In this document: positions 54,932 to 63,926 of the stretch, in pieces | Numbering within the stretch: the stretch's first letter is position 1 | Layout: each line of letters begins with the position of its first letter | Notes under the pieces: model-generated | What the model was told of the DNA's origin: nothing | What the model saw: the letters and a program-made list of their open reading frames with translations, nothing else | The model's database searches: none | Translations under genes and position numbers: made by a program | Assembly: GCF_000014965.1 (NCBI RefSeq) | Contig: NC_008554.1 | Coordinates: forward strand, 3,336,001 to 3,400,000 | Reading direction: 5' to 3' | Length of the DNA stretch: 64,000 nucleotides | Origin: Syntrophobacter fumaroxidans MPOB | Lineage (GTDB): Bacteria > Desulfobacterota > Syntrophobacteria > Syntrophobacterales > Syntrophobacteraceae

Positions 54932-54967
54932 AAAAAAAAATCCCTAGAGCTTTCAGCTCTAAGGATT
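54932..54967 (-). terminator. Riboswitch expression-platform terminator
   Basis: On the minus strand AATCCTTAGAGCT pairs with AGCTCTAGGGATT around a three-base loop, followed by a run of nine T. It lies 70 bases after the riboswitch aptamer and 120 before the first gene, so B12 binding probably ends transcription here. Confidence 0.9.
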
Positions 54968-55035
54968 GCACCCTGGTTCGCTTCACCCTCCGGCGGTCAA
55001 TCGGACATCTCCACGCACCGATTCACCGAAATGGC

Positions 55036-55193
55036 ATCAGGCAGGTCTTCTGACTTACGGATCGTTCTACTCTCCGAACCTTCCCGCCTCGGCCCCCCAA
55101 GGCAGTGGTCTTATCGGATTTCGTCCCCGTTCACAGCGGCGGGACCGTTCCCGATTCTCACGGGATTCCCTTTTAAGCTCCACGGCGCCTGAT
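55036..55193 (-). ncRNA. Cobalamin riboswitch upstream of the unknown gene and cbiK
   Basis: On the minus strand P1 is formed by ATCAGGC (55193-55187) and GCCTGAT (55042-55036). The B12 box AAGTCAGAAGACCTGC (55056-55041) is present; the GCCACTG core appears as ACCACTG. A terminator follows at 54967-54932. Confidence 0.93.
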
Positions 55194-55218
55194 CCATGCA
55201 CCTGTTATCGCGGCAAAA

Positions 55219-55248
55219 ATAATCGGCCGGTCCGCCGGGTTTTGTCAA
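55219..55248 (-). promoter_or_regulatory. Promoter of the cobalamin-controlled operon
   Basis: On the minus strand TTGACA (55248-55243) and GATTAT (55224-55219) are 18 bases apart. Transcription would begin about 20 bases before the riboswitch. Confidence 0.6.
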
Positions 55249-55798
55249 GAAAAAAAATCACACGCTTCAGTCTTGCTGTCTCGACGGCCCGGAAACCGCC
55301 CGCGTGGAACATGAGGAAACGCCTTGCAGCGGCACGGGCCGAATGCCCTGAAAATGCTCTTCGGCTGGATGGAACTCGGCCTGCCGAGGAATCCACATAG
55401 CGTGTCCACATAAGCGTTGACATCGGCGATTCTTCGGGCTAGCCTTTAAGCGAAATGGAAGCAGAAGCTTCCGCGGCCCGTTCATCGGGACGTGAAAAGG
55501 AAGCGGCCCATTCGACGAACGAACAATTCGGGTTCTTATCGCGGTCATGAAGGCCAGCAGTGATGCTGGTCTTTTTGTTTTTGGTGCGCCCGGCGGGTTG
55601 GACTTGCCCGGAAGAGGACATCTTGTGCCGACGCGTAGAACCACCCTGCTTTGAGAGGGGGAGGCTCGCGCCGGCGGGCAGGTCGGAATTCGCGGCAATC
55701 GGTGGTTCCCCGGGAGCATTTCTTGGAAGAGGCGATGTGGTTTTCACGCCGGAATCTTGTGCTGTCGACATGGGCAGACATTGCGGGGAGAAGTTCAA
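55249..55798. other. Gap between the riboswitch promoter and the transposase-like gene
   Basis: No gene is supported on either strand. Terminal inverted repeats for the following IS630-like gene were not found by eye. Confidence 0.5.
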
Positions 55799-56920
55799 AT
55801 GGCGGCGACACGCAAACGGGATGCATTGGCTCTGAGCGAGACACAAATCCGAAGGCTGGAGACGGTTGGGGCTGCACGTCACCATCGTGCCGCCAACGCT
55901 TTGCGCGCGAGAATCCTTCTCAGGTATGCACGTGGAGAGAGCATCAGCGAGATTGCACGCGCGGAAGGTGTGACGCGCCCGACGGTCCAGCTTTGCATCG
56001 ACAAGACGCTCTGCGGCGGCATCGAGACCGGGATCTGCGACCTGGCCCGGCCCGGACGCCCTCCGGCCGTGACCGTCGAGGACAAGGCATGGGTCGCGCA
56101 TCTTGCCGCCTCCAGTCCCTCGGAGTACGGATACGAGTCGGAGACCTGGACCATGGAGCAACTGACCGCTTACGTTCGGGAACATGCGGTGGAAACGGGC
56201 CACTTTTCACTCCAGGGTGTCGGGAAAGCGACCATCCGGAAAATCGTCAAAGAGTCTCCTCACGCTCTCCGCGAGGCCATATCCTTCCTTGACAAACGAA
56301 TTCTCCGATTCGGGAGGAAAACGGCTTACGTGTTCACGGTCTTTAAGGAGATCGAACTCTTGCGGGGGCCTGGCGCGAGAACGGGCTTCAGGCGGGCCGG
56401 AGCTCCGCTCTGCCCTGAGGGACGGCTCGATGTTCGACCGGGCGAAGCCTTCACGGCCGACCTGGCCACTTATCCGGGCGTCGACCCGCTCCGGGTGAAG
56501 GAGTGCGAAACCGGGCGATTCTGTACAATGAGCCTGGGGATCGGCATCGATATCTGTGATGGCCGGGTGATTGCCCAGGTCAGCGAAAAGGATCGTGACG
56601 GGAGGTTTGTCGATTTCCTGGAGACCGCGGCCTGTCATTACCCTTTGAACTGGACGATCGGTATCTTGCTGGGCAACCGCTTCAGCCTGTCCAGGGCGCT
56701 CATGAAGGAGCTCGTACCCCATCCCGGACGCTTCGAGTTCATTCGCGTTCACAAGGATGACTCGTGGCTGAACCTGGTGGATGTGCTCCTGACCAGAATG
56801 ACGCGCACATTCCTTCGCTCCGTTCGCGTCAGATCAAAGGAGGAATTCATCGAGCGGCTTGGCGAGTACGTCGAGGACGTCAATTTTTCCCCGATTTTTC
56901 CAGTCCATCTCCCTGTTTGA
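55799..56920 (+). CDS. IS630/Tc1-like transposase relative with altered DDE triad
   Basis: The 373-residue protein has an N-terminal pair of helix-turn-helix regions (about 25-155; GESISEIARAEGVTRPTVQLCI) and a DDE-type C-terminal domain. Key positions differ from active IS630 enzymes: DE becomes GE (Gly215), LDN becomes LGN (Gly292) and SWLNxVE becomes SWLNLVD (Asp328). The frame is otherwise full length and undamaged. This suggests either a decaying insertion or a host-adopted DNA-binding protein. GGGGAG precedes the ATG. No inverted repeats are evident. Confidence 0.78.
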   Translation: MAATRKRDALALSETQIRRLETVGAARHHRAANALRARILLRYARGESISEIARAEGVTRPTVQLCIDKTLCGGIETGICDLARPGRPPAVTVEDKAWVAHLAASSPSEYGYESETWTMEQLTAYVREHAVETGHFSLQGVGKATIRKIVKESPHALREAISFLDKRILRFGRKTAYVFTVFKEIELLRGPGARTGFRRAGAPLCPEGRLDVRPGEAFTADLATYPGVDPLRVKECETGRFCTMSLGIGIDICDGRVIAQVSEKDRDGRFVDFLETAACHYPLNWTIGILLGNRFSLSRALMKELVPHPGRFEFIRVHKDDSWLNLVDVLLTRMTRTFLRSVRVRSKEEFIERLGEYVEDVNFSPIFPVHLPV

Positions 56921-57193
56921 ACGTGCAGGCCCCGACGCGGGACTCCACCGATCCGGCCGAGCTCCGCCGGCCCCGGTTTGCGGCGCGCTGCTCTTCATTT
57001 TCGGATGGGGGCTTCCGTAACGGAAGCGGTCGAAACGGGCGCATGCCGGCGAGACTGCTTCATCGGACGGCACGGGAGCCGCCCTGGAGGCTTCCCGGGA
57101 TGTTCCGCGGCCAAGGTAGGATTTCCAGGCACGACAATGCATGGATCGTGACTTGTGGAGGCGTTCCATTCTTCGGCATGGAGAGCGGTGTTC

Positions 57194-58252
57194 ATGAAAA
57201 GGGTAATCGTTACCGGCGGGGCCGGCTTCATCGGCAGCGCCTTCATCTGGAAACTCAACCGGGAAGGCGTTGACGACATCCTTGTGGTGGACTCGCTGGG
57301 AACCGGAGAGAAATGGCGGAACCTTGCGGGGCTGCGCTTCTCGGATTATCTCCACAAGAGCGAATTCCTCCGGCGAATCGATGCCGGCACGCTTTCCTTC
57401 TCTCCCGAGGCCGTCGTCCACATGGGAGCCTGTTCGTCCACCGCGGAACGGGATGCCGATTACCTCATGGAAAACAACACCCGCTTCACCCGGACGCTCG
57501 CGCAGTGGGCGGTCCAACGGAAGCGGCGATTCCTTTACGCAAGCAGTGCCGCGACCTACGGAAACGGAGAAGCGGGTTTCTCCGATCGAACCGACCTCAT
57601 CAGGCTGCGTCCCATGAATATGTACGGGTATTCGAAACATGCTTTCGACCTCCACGCCGAGCGCACCGGCCTGCTCGGAAAGATCGTCGGCCTGAAATTC
57701 TTCAATGTATTCGGTCCAAACGAATACCATAAGGGGGACATGGCGAGCGTAGTGTTCAAGGCGTGTCGTCAGATCGCGGAAACCGGGCGGGTGCGGCTAT
57801 TCCGGTCACACCGGGTTGAGTGCGCGCACGGCGAGCAGTCGCGGGATTTCATATACGTGAAGGACTGCATCGATGTGATGTGGTGGCTGTTGACCCACGG
57901 GGACGTGAACGGTCTCTTCAACCTGGGAACGGGCCGGGCACGGACCTGGAACGACTTGGCCAAGGCGGTCTTCGCTGCCCTGCGGTGCCGGCCCGAAATC
58001 GAATACATCCCCATGCCGGAGCCCATCCGGGAAACATACCAGTATCACACCCGTGCAAGCATGGCTTCCCTGAGGGCAACCGGCTGTCCGTTGACGTTCC
58101 GTTCGATGGAGGAGGCGGTGCATGATTACGTGGCGAATCATCTGCAGGCACAGGATCGTTATCTGTGCTCCGCGAGCCGGAATGTTCGTGCGGTGGAATC
58201 ACGGGGCGCCGATGCGGGAATCAACGATCCAGGTGTGAAAGTGCCGCCATGA
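57194..58252 (+). CDS. hldD: ADP-L-glycero-D-manno-heptose 6-epimerase
   Basis: The 352-residue short-chain dehydrogenase-type epimerase has TGGAGFIGS, VVHMGACSSTAERD, the catalytic YGYSK, GLKFFNVFGPNEYHKGDMAS and QSRDFIYVKD. It makes the heptose donor for lipopolysaccharide core, so the organism has a Gram-negative outer membrane. It is about 25 residues longer than usual at the C-terminus; that tail overlaps the convergent His-rich gene by 32 bases. GGAG lies 10 bases before the ATG. Confidence 0.94.
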   Translation: MKRVIVTGGAGFIGSAFIWKLNREGVDDILVVDSLGTGEKWRNLAGLRFSDYLHKSEFLRRIDAGTLSFSPEAVVHMGACSSTAERDADYLMENNTRFTRTLAQWAVQRKRRFLYASSAATYGNGEAGFSDRTDLIRLRPMNMYGYSKHAFDLHAERTGLLGKIVGLKFFNVFGPNEYHKGDMASVVFKACRQIAETGRVRLFRSHRVECAHGEQSRDFIYVKDCIDVMWWLLTHGDVNGLFNLGTGRARTWNDLAKAVFAALRCRPEIEYIPMPEPIRETYQYHTRASMASLRATGCPLTFRSMEEAVHDYVANHLQAQDRYLCSASRNVRAVESRGADAGINDPGVKVPP

Positions 58253-58526
58253 GGTTTTCGTTCTGCCTCTCGATGCCGTCCGCCGCCGCTCCGAGAAGTC
58301 GGGCCGTCTCGTGGAAACGGAGTTCCGTTGCCTCGTCGGCCAGGATTCTGCACGACTCGGCGTGCTCGCGGATGTGCCGGGCAAAGTGCTCGAGCCTTAT
58401 GAAGAGCTTGTCCCTGGCCGAGAGGGAGGACACACCGTCTCCCGGAGCATCGTGGTCATGATGATCCGGGGAATCGTGGTGATGGTCGTCATGGTGTCCA
58501 TGAGACGATGAGTGTTGATGATGCAT
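58221..58526 (-). CDS. Histidine-rich metal-binding protein with helical domain
   Basis: A 101-residue protein. The first 30 residues are mostly His and Asp (HHDDHHHDSPDHHDHD), followed by an amphipathic helical region (about 35-101; RLEHFARHIREHAESCRILADEA). His-Asp tracts bind Ni, Co or Zn. AGGAGG precedes the ATG. It is 0.5 kb from a second His-rich gene and 3 kb from the Co/Ni transporter CbiM, so metal storage or delivery is likely. Confidence 0.8.
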   Translation of the reverse strand: MHHQHSSSHGHHDDHHHDSPDHHDHDAPGDGVSSLSARDKLFIRLEHFARHIREHAESCRILADEATELRFHETARLLGAAADGIERQNENLMAALSHLDR

Positions 58527-59063
58527 GAACGCTTCCTCCTGTCACCCGTTCACAAACGTGTTTTCACCGATCGGTCGGCCGTCGGACCGGCAATTTCACA
58601 CTCGATTCCTTCCCGAATGTGTCGCGGCCGGTGGGGTATTACGCCGATCCCGATGCCTCCGCTGCATACGGTTCCTGTCCCCTGCAACGCCGGACGCGCG
58701 AAAGAAAATCCTTCGCACGCGACCGGTTGCGCGCGGCACAAAAAGCGATGGGCCAGGACAGGCGCGTCCAACCGCAATTGCCTTCCTGACTGCATTGAGT
58801 GCCGAGTCGCGGGGAATCGGGAGTATGCGGTTTCTTTCCGCTGTGAAGGAATTGGATGCCCACGGGGATGATTGCGTCACAATGTATCAGAAGGGTGGAT
58901 CGCTCGTCAATACGCAGTCGTCCCGAGCGGAGCATAAGAAGACTCGCGTTGCGGACCCGGCTTGGTGATTTGCCGCCCGTTGACATCGAGCCGATCCCGG
59001 TTTACTCTGTTTATCAATGAGCCCACGAAGGGTTCGATAACCTAAAGAATAGGAGGACTTGAC
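58527..59063. other. Divergent region between the two His-rich genes
   Basis: No gene is supported. The promoter candidate of the plus-strand His-rich gene lies at 58980-59008. Both metal-binding genes are read outward from this region, so they may share a metal-responsive regulator; no clear operator palindrome was seen. Confidence 0.5.
58980..59008 (+). promoter_or_regulatory. Promoter candidate of the His-rich gene
   Basis: TTGACA (58980-58985) and TACTCT (59003-59008) are 17 bases apart, 55 bases before the ATG. Confidence 0.5.
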
Positions 59064-59324
59064 ATGGAAGGAAAACACGAGCACAAGCATCTGCACGCCC
59101 ACGATCACAAGCATGTCCACACTCACGAACATTCGCACGGGGACGGGAAGCACAGCCATGAGCACACGCACGCTCATGCCCATGAACATCTCCACGAACA
59201 CAGTCACGAGCATGTGCACGGCGGTGCGCCTCATGCCCACGATCATGACCACCCCGGCGAACACGGGGCGCACGATCACGATCATCCCCTTCACGAGGCC
59301 CAACCTCATGAACATGCCCACTAG
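59064..59324 (+). CDS. Extremely histidine-rich protein
   Basis: An 86-residue protein in which more than a third of residues are His, in HEH, HAH, HDH and HSH patterns along its whole length, resembling Hpn-type nickel-storage proteins. It has no signal peptide. A strong ribosome site (AGGAGG) lies before the ATG. Likely a cytoplasmic Ni, Co or Zn buffer supplying hydrogenase and corrinoid enzymes; the metal is not shown by sequence. Confidence 0.85.
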   Translation: MEGKHEHKHLHAHDHKHVHTHEHSHGDGKHSHEHTHAHAHEHLHEHSHEHVHGGAPHAHDHDHPGEHGAHDHDHPLHEAQPHEHAH

Positions 59325-59360
59325 GGGCCGGGTCGATCCATCCTTGAGTCTGTAGCGAAG

Positions 59361-59401
59361 GAGGCGGGCGATCCCTCGGGTTGTTCGCCTCTTCTTATAT
59401 T
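59361..59401 (+). terminator. Terminator after the His-rich gene
   Basis: GAGGCG (59361-59366) pairs with CGCCTC (59386-59391), followed by TTCTTATATTT. It lies 37 bases after the stop codon. The rest of the gap to 59621 shows nothing. Confidence 0.6.
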
Positions 59402-59621
59402 TCCCGCAGCCATGCGCGGATCGTGTCTGCGCATCCCTCCGGCAAACAGGATCGATCGGTTCCGCCCATGCCGGTTTGTGCTCGGAACGGCAACGTCGGG
59501 CAAGGGCGCATCAGGTCCTGCCCTGGAATTGCGCGAGTCGCGGAGACCGGGTTTGTCCCCGTCCGCCTCACCGCCCGCCGATCCCGTCGTTTGCAGTCTT
59601 GAACGCCAGTCGCCGTTGGAC

Positions 59622-60968
59622 CTAGAACGAATACTCCAGGCGCAGCATCCCGGCGAACACACCGTCGTTGCGGCTGTCGCCCAGGGGATTGGCAACGTAC
59701 TGAACGTCCGGAGTGAGGGCGAAATATTCGTTGAAGTAAATCCTGTAGTACAATTCGGCGTGGAGCTCGGTGCCGTCGTTGTGGGGAGCGACCACCCCCT
59801 TCAATCCCGCAATGCCTATGCCCAGTTCGTCTTTGTCTCTGGACGGAACGATCCCCTTGAGATTTGCTCCGGCCGACCAGAACCAGTCCGTATCGTAAGC
59901 GTCCCGGCTGCTGTAGGCCAGCCTGGCAAAAAGGCCCAGCCATTCGGTGAGCTGCTGGTCACAACTGACTCCCACCCCCCAGCCATCCGGGCTGGTGTCC
60001 CCCGCCGAATTTTCGTGATGATAACCGGCGTTCCAGTAATAGACCCTGTAGTTGCCCTGCAACTCTCCGAACTTGGGTGAATAGGCCAGTTGAGCCGCAA
60101 CGAGCGGCTGATCGAAGATGCGCGAGTAGATGCTTTTCTGATCTCTTTCCCAGGGTGCATTCGGATGACTCGACGCCACTCCGAGGGCCGTAACGGATAT
60201 ACTCTCGACCGGCGTGTACGTGACCGCCGCCAGGGGGGCGAATTCATCCTCGCTGTTGAACACGGGATTGTTGACGAAGGGTTTCCCGACGAACTGGGAA
60301 TTCGGATTGTTGGCAAACGCGTTGTTGTCTACAAACACCACCGGTTCGGTCTTGCCCGCGACCACGGTGAGCTTGCCGCCGGCAAACTCATGGGCGTAGT
60401 ACGCTTCGGGCAGCCAGAACACCTTGTCGAACGGCCGTTGGAGTTCATTGCTGTTGTCCGCTATGGTGTTCAAATTGGCGAAGAGGTTGTCCTCCAGGTT
60501 CTTGTCCGCTCCCTTCTGCGTGCCGGCGTGCACCCGCATGAAAAATCGACCGTTTTCAAAAACCGGAACGGGCGGCCTGTAGGTCACCTGGAGATCCGCG
60601 GCGACGCCGAAACCCGACGAACTGTCCGGGTCGATCTCCCGGCCTCCGATTCTGCCCGCCGCCGCGCCCTGGTAGAAACCCACCAGCCCGCCATGGATTT
60701 CAAAGGTCTTTTTTTCCTCGACCTCCTCCTTGATTTCGGGCAGGTGGGGCCTCCTCTCTTCGGTCTTTGATTCCTGTGCTTCCGATGCGCCTTCACCCGG
60801 TCCCGGTTGAGTCTTTTCGGTCCGCTTCCCATCCGCGTCGGAAGCGCCGACCTTCCCGGGAGGCGATTCAAACCCGCTCCCTTCCGCATGTTCAACGCCG
60901 AATGCATTGCCGGCCAAAACGGACAGAAACACCGCAGCCACCAACAGGATGAATGTCCTCATCAGCAC
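59622..60968 (-). CDS. OprB-like carbohydrate-selective porin
   Basis: The 448-residue outer-membrane protein has a signal peptide (first about 24 residues), a charged low-complexity region (35-85) and a beta-barrel ending in Phe (GMLRLEYSF). Segments such as WLPEAYYAHEFAGGKLTVVAGK and NDGTELHAELYYRIYFNEYFALTPDVQYV match the OprB family. The cargo is unknown. The start is GTG 60968 with GGGGG upstream; an ATG two codons later is also possible. Confidence 0.85.
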   Translation of the reverse strand: MLMRTFILLVAAVFLSVLAGNAFGVEHAEGSGFESPPGKVGASDADGKRTEKTQPGPGEGASEAQESKTEERRPHLPEIKEEVEEKKTFEIHGGLVGFYQGAAAGRIGGREIDPDSSSGFGVAADLQVTYRPPVPVFENGRFFMRVHAGTQKGADKNLEDNLFANLNTIADNSNELQRPFDKVFWLPEAYYAHEFAGGKLTVVAGKTEPVVFVDNNAFANNPNSQFVGKPFVNNPVFNSEDEFAPLAAVTYTPVESISVTALGVASSHPNAPWERDQKSIYSRIFDQPLVAAQLAYSPKFGELQGNYRVYYWNAGYHHENSAGDTSPDGWGVGVSCDQQLTEWLGLFARLAYSSRDAYDTDWFWSAGANLKGIVPSRDKDELGIGIAGLKGVVAPHNDGTELHAELYYRIYFNEYFALTPDVQYVANPLGDSRNDGVFAGMLRLEYSF

Positions 60969-61427
60969 CGCACGCCCCCTGGAAACTGGAAGAGAAAAGT
61001 CTCATGCCCCGTCGATAGTGCCCGAAGCGCGATACCGACATTGAGGCGCCAACAAAACAAGCCACGAAGTCTCTGACGATTTCGAAGCCTTCGTGGCTTT
61101 AAATAACGGAAGGGAGAAAGATCCGCCGAAAGACGAACCGGACCCGCCGAGGGCGGAGACGGCATTCTTGCCGTCCGTTGAAACCTGTCCAAAAGGCGGA
61201 AACACGCTCCAGGCGGCGAAGCAGTCATGTCCCCCAAGCGGACCAAGTCGTCCCGGAGGCGGGAGATTTCCCGCCAGGCGTCCTTGCGCGTATGGACAAG
61301 GGAACGGGCGAGATGGCTCACGCAATGACAAGGAGGAAGATTCGCGTGCCTCGTCGTGCCTCTGCTGCTTATGGCCGTTCGCGACGGTGACCCTGGGACC
61401 GCTCTCGAGCAAACCGCCAAACGATAT
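60969..61427. other. Gap between cbiM and the porin gene
   Basis: No gene is supported. It contains the cbiM terminator (61061-61097) and presumably the porin promoter. Confidence 0.5.
61061..61097 (-). terminator. Terminator of cbiM
   Basis: GCCACGAAG (61061-61069) pairs with CTTCGTGGC (61089-61097). On the minus strand the stem is followed by TTGTTTTGTTGG. It lies between cbiM and the porin gene. Confidence 0.7.
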
Positions 61428-62492
61428 TCAGCCCCTCGGTTGGAATCTTCTAAGGATGAATCCGATCAAACCGGCCAGGAGCATGGTCAGAGCTCCTCCA
61501 ATGAGGCCGGAAAAGGAGGTCCCGGCACTGACGGCGGGCCAGGGTTCCTCCTCTGCTGGTGTTCCGTGAGCCTCTCCGCTGCCTTCCTTTGACGGCTCCG
61601 TCTTTTCCGGTTTCGCGAAGCCGTAGTCGGGCAGGAAAGAAGTCCGCTCCTGGAGGCCGGCCAGCAGCGAGTGTACTCCTCCCTGAGGGGCCTCGAGCTC
61701 TTCCTTGCCCGCGGTGCGGAACATGGCCCATTCCAATCCGTCCGGATTGGCTGAAGCAAACCAGGAGAGGATGCCGCCCGTCAGGACGGTGAGCGCGATC
61801 AGAGTCGCGAGGACTCCCCTGAAGGACCTGCCTGCCGGCGCGGGGGAAGATGCGCTCAATTGCAGGATTTCGGGACGTGCCTTCCACACGAAGGTGACGA
61901 CGGCCGCGGTTACAAACCCCTCAACGATTCCTATGGCGAGATGGATGGGCTGCATCAGGAGCAGGAACGTGCCGAACGGCAATTCCGAGACCCCGGAAAA
62001 CAGCGTTTCGAGAACCACTCCCAAGGCTCCCAACTGGAGCCCGATCACGGCGGAAAGAAGTGTCCCTGCAAGGATGCGGCGCTGAGTCGGCTCCGCTCCG
62101 GCGATCTTCCTGTAAATGAGAGGGTAGGCGATGAAACAGGGGAAGAAGCCGAGATTGAATATGTTGCATCCCAGGGCGAGCAGGCCGCCGTCTGCGAAAA
62201 ACAAGGCCTGAACGGTGAGTATGGACGCCATGGAGAGAAAGGCTGCGTACGGTCCGAGCAGGATCGCCAGGATCATGCCGCCTCCCAGATGGCCGCTGGA
62301 ACCGGTGGCCGGAATTGTGAAGTTGATCATCTGGGCGGCGAAAACGAAAGCCCCGAGGACTCCCATGAGAGGGACCCTGTTCTCGTGGATGTCTTCCTTG
62401 AGCTTTCTTGCGCTATAGACGGTGAGACCCGCCGAGGCGATCCACATCGCGCCGCCGACAGCCGGAGAAATCAACGCATCCGCCATGTGCAT
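61428..62492 (-). CDS. cbiM: Cobalt/nickel ECF transporter component CbiM with fused CbiN/PDGLE domain
   Basis: The 354-residue membrane protein begins MHMADALISP; in the CbiM/NikM family the second-residue His helps bind the metal, which fixes the start at 62492. GGAGG lies seven bases before. The CbiM core (about 1-215) has GSSGHLGGGMILA and GCNIFNLGFFPCFIAYP. A C-terminal PDGLE domain (NPDGLEWAMF) and final helix correspond to CbiN/NikN. The CbiQ and CbiO energising parts are not next to it. Cobalt or nickel cannot be told apart; both are needed here. Confidence 0.92.
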   Translation of the reverse strand: MHMADALISPAVGGAMWIASAGLTVYSARKLKEDIHENRVPLMGVLGAFVFAAQMINFTIPATGSSGHLGGGMILAILLGPYAAFLSMASILTVQALFFADGGLLALGCNIFNLGFFPCFIAYPLIYRKIAGAEPTQRRILAGTLLSAVIGLQLGALGVVLETLFSGVSELPFGTFLLLMQPIHLAIGIVEGFVTAAVVTFVWKARPEILQLSASSPAPAGRSFRGVLATLIALTVLTGGILSWFASANPDGLEWAMFRTAGKEELEAPQGGVHSLLAGLQERTSFLPDYGFAKPEKTEPSKEGSGEAHGTPAEEEPWPAVSAGTSFSGLIGGALTMLLAGLIGFILRRFQPRG

Positions 62493-62996
62493 GAAAAAAC
62501 CTCCCTCAACCCGCACATCGCCGTTCCGGATGGACAACCGAAACCGCACCCCATGCGCCCGTCCGCCGGTCGCTCCCGATCATCGGAGCGGGCTTCGCGG
62601 TGTTGTGCTCAAAACCGCGGCGCGGTGTCGTTCTACACGATGCAGGGCATGCTGAAACGGGACCGCTCACGGTTCCTCGCCGGCACTCGCATTGACGACC
62701 GGTTGATCGCCGACGGGTGTGAAACGTCTTCCGGCACAGGCGACCGAACGGGCGGCACAATTTCAATCGGAACCGCGGGCGGGGAACCGAACCCTGAAAC
62801 AACAAAAGCCGGGGCAACCCCTTCGGGGTTTGCTCCGGCCTTCTTGGCTCAGCTTGAATTCACGTATGCAAATCAGTTTCGAACCACCGGGCTTCTTGCC
62901 CGTTTTATCGGAGAATACGCGGCACGACACTCCAAGTCAAGCGGTTTTCAAAGGAACCGTTTTCCAAGGAATCCTTGGGCTGTGCCCCCATCACCC
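62493..62996. other. Gap with second repeat copy
   Basis: No gene is supported. It holds copy B of the dispersed repeat (62769-62945). No cobalamin or nickel riboswitch was recognised before cbiM. Confidence 0.6.
62769..62945 (+). repeat. Dispersed structured intergenic repeat, copy B
   Basis: Matches 5026-5204 in the same orientation. The first hairpin is GCCGG-G-GCAA-CCCC paired with GGGG-T-TTGC-T-CCGGC around TTC (62808-62839). The second is GGGC-N5-GCCC (62889-62901). A 22-base core (62835-62856) is identical to copy A. It lies between cbiM and panE, just past the panE stop. Confidence 0.75.
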
Positions 62997-63926
62997 TCAA
63001 GATTTGCCGAGGTAGCTCGCTTCCAGCGTCTTGACCAACCCCGTCAGGGTACGGTTGACAGGGGTGGGAATACCGCACTGCTCCCCGAATGCGACGATGG
63101 CCCCGTTGATGGCGTCGATCTCCGTGCGCTTTTTCCGGTCGACGTCCTGTCCCATGGAAGAGCGGTTGATGGCTGTGGCCCGGGCCACCGAGAGGACGCG
63201 GTCGACGGTCTCCGGTCCCATCTCGAATCCTTTGGCGCGAGCCACGGGCAGGGCCTCTTCGACGGCTGCCCGGCAGATGGAGGATGCCGACGCAAAGTCG
63301 GCGATGACCCCGTTGCGGATTCCGGTCAGGGCGGTGATGGCGTTGATTCCGGCGTTGACCATGAGCTTTTCCCAGATCAATCGCTCGACGTGATCGCTGG
63401 GTTCCGTCACGAGACCCGCCGAGCGGAACAGCTCCACGATCTCCCGGACCCGTTCGGAGGCGGGCACTCCGATTTCTCCGATGAACGTGGCCCCGTTTCC
63501 TCCGTGGCGGATTCTTCCCGGCCGGACCAGGGTGGACCCCTGGGCGGTGCTTCCGACCAGGACCTTTTTGCGGTCGACGACGGCCGCAATATTCTCCCAG
63601 TTGCCGATCCCGTTCTGAAGAGTGAGAAAGACGGTCGAAGCGCCGCAGCAGTCCGTTATGCTTCCGACCGCGTCCCGAGTCGCATAGCTCTTGACCATCA
63701 CGATCACCAGGTCGGCCGTTCCGGGAACGTCTCGAGGGCTGTGGAATGCGGACAACCGGTACGGGACAATGGAGCCGTCCAGCTCCTCTATGACCAGACC
63801 GTCCCCGCTCACGGCCCGGATGTGTTCCCGGTTCGTGCTGAGAAGGCTCACCGTCGCCGAGGTTCCCGACAGGCGCGCCCCCAGCAGGCTCCCCATCGCC
63901 CCTGCTCCCAGGATCAGAATGTGCAT
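62997..63926 (-). CDS. panE: 2-dehydropantoate 2-reductase
   Basis: The 309-residue enzyme has an N-terminal dinucleotide fold (ILGAGAMGSLLGARL), the catalytic Lys region (WEKLMVNAGINAITALTG) and the conserved C-terminal SSMGQDVDRKKRTEIDAINGAIV. It reduces ketopantoate to pantoate with NADPH, the step after PanB. GGGGGAG precedes the ATG. The 74 bases upstream to the window edge may include the end of another minus-strand gene, but the frame cannot be decided. Confidence 0.94.
   Translation of the reverse strand: MHILILGAGAMGSLLGARLSGTSATVSLLSTNREHIRAVSGDGLVIEELDGSIVPYRLSAFHSPRDVPGTADLVIVMVKSYATRDAVGSITDCCGASTVFLTLQNGIGNWENIAAVVDRKKVLVGSTAQGSTLVRPGRIRHGGNGATFIGEIGVPASERVREIVELFRSAGLVTEPSDHVERLIWEKLMVNAGINAITALTGIRNGVIADFASASSICRAAVEEALPVARAKGFEMGPETVDRVLSVARATAINRSSMGQDVDRKKRTEIDAINGAIVAFGEQCGIPTPVNRTLTGLVKTLEASYLGKS

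Noticed and set aside
55799-56920. A complete, active insertion sequence
   Set aside because: Terminal inverted repeats and target duplications were not seen, and the catalytic positions are changed.
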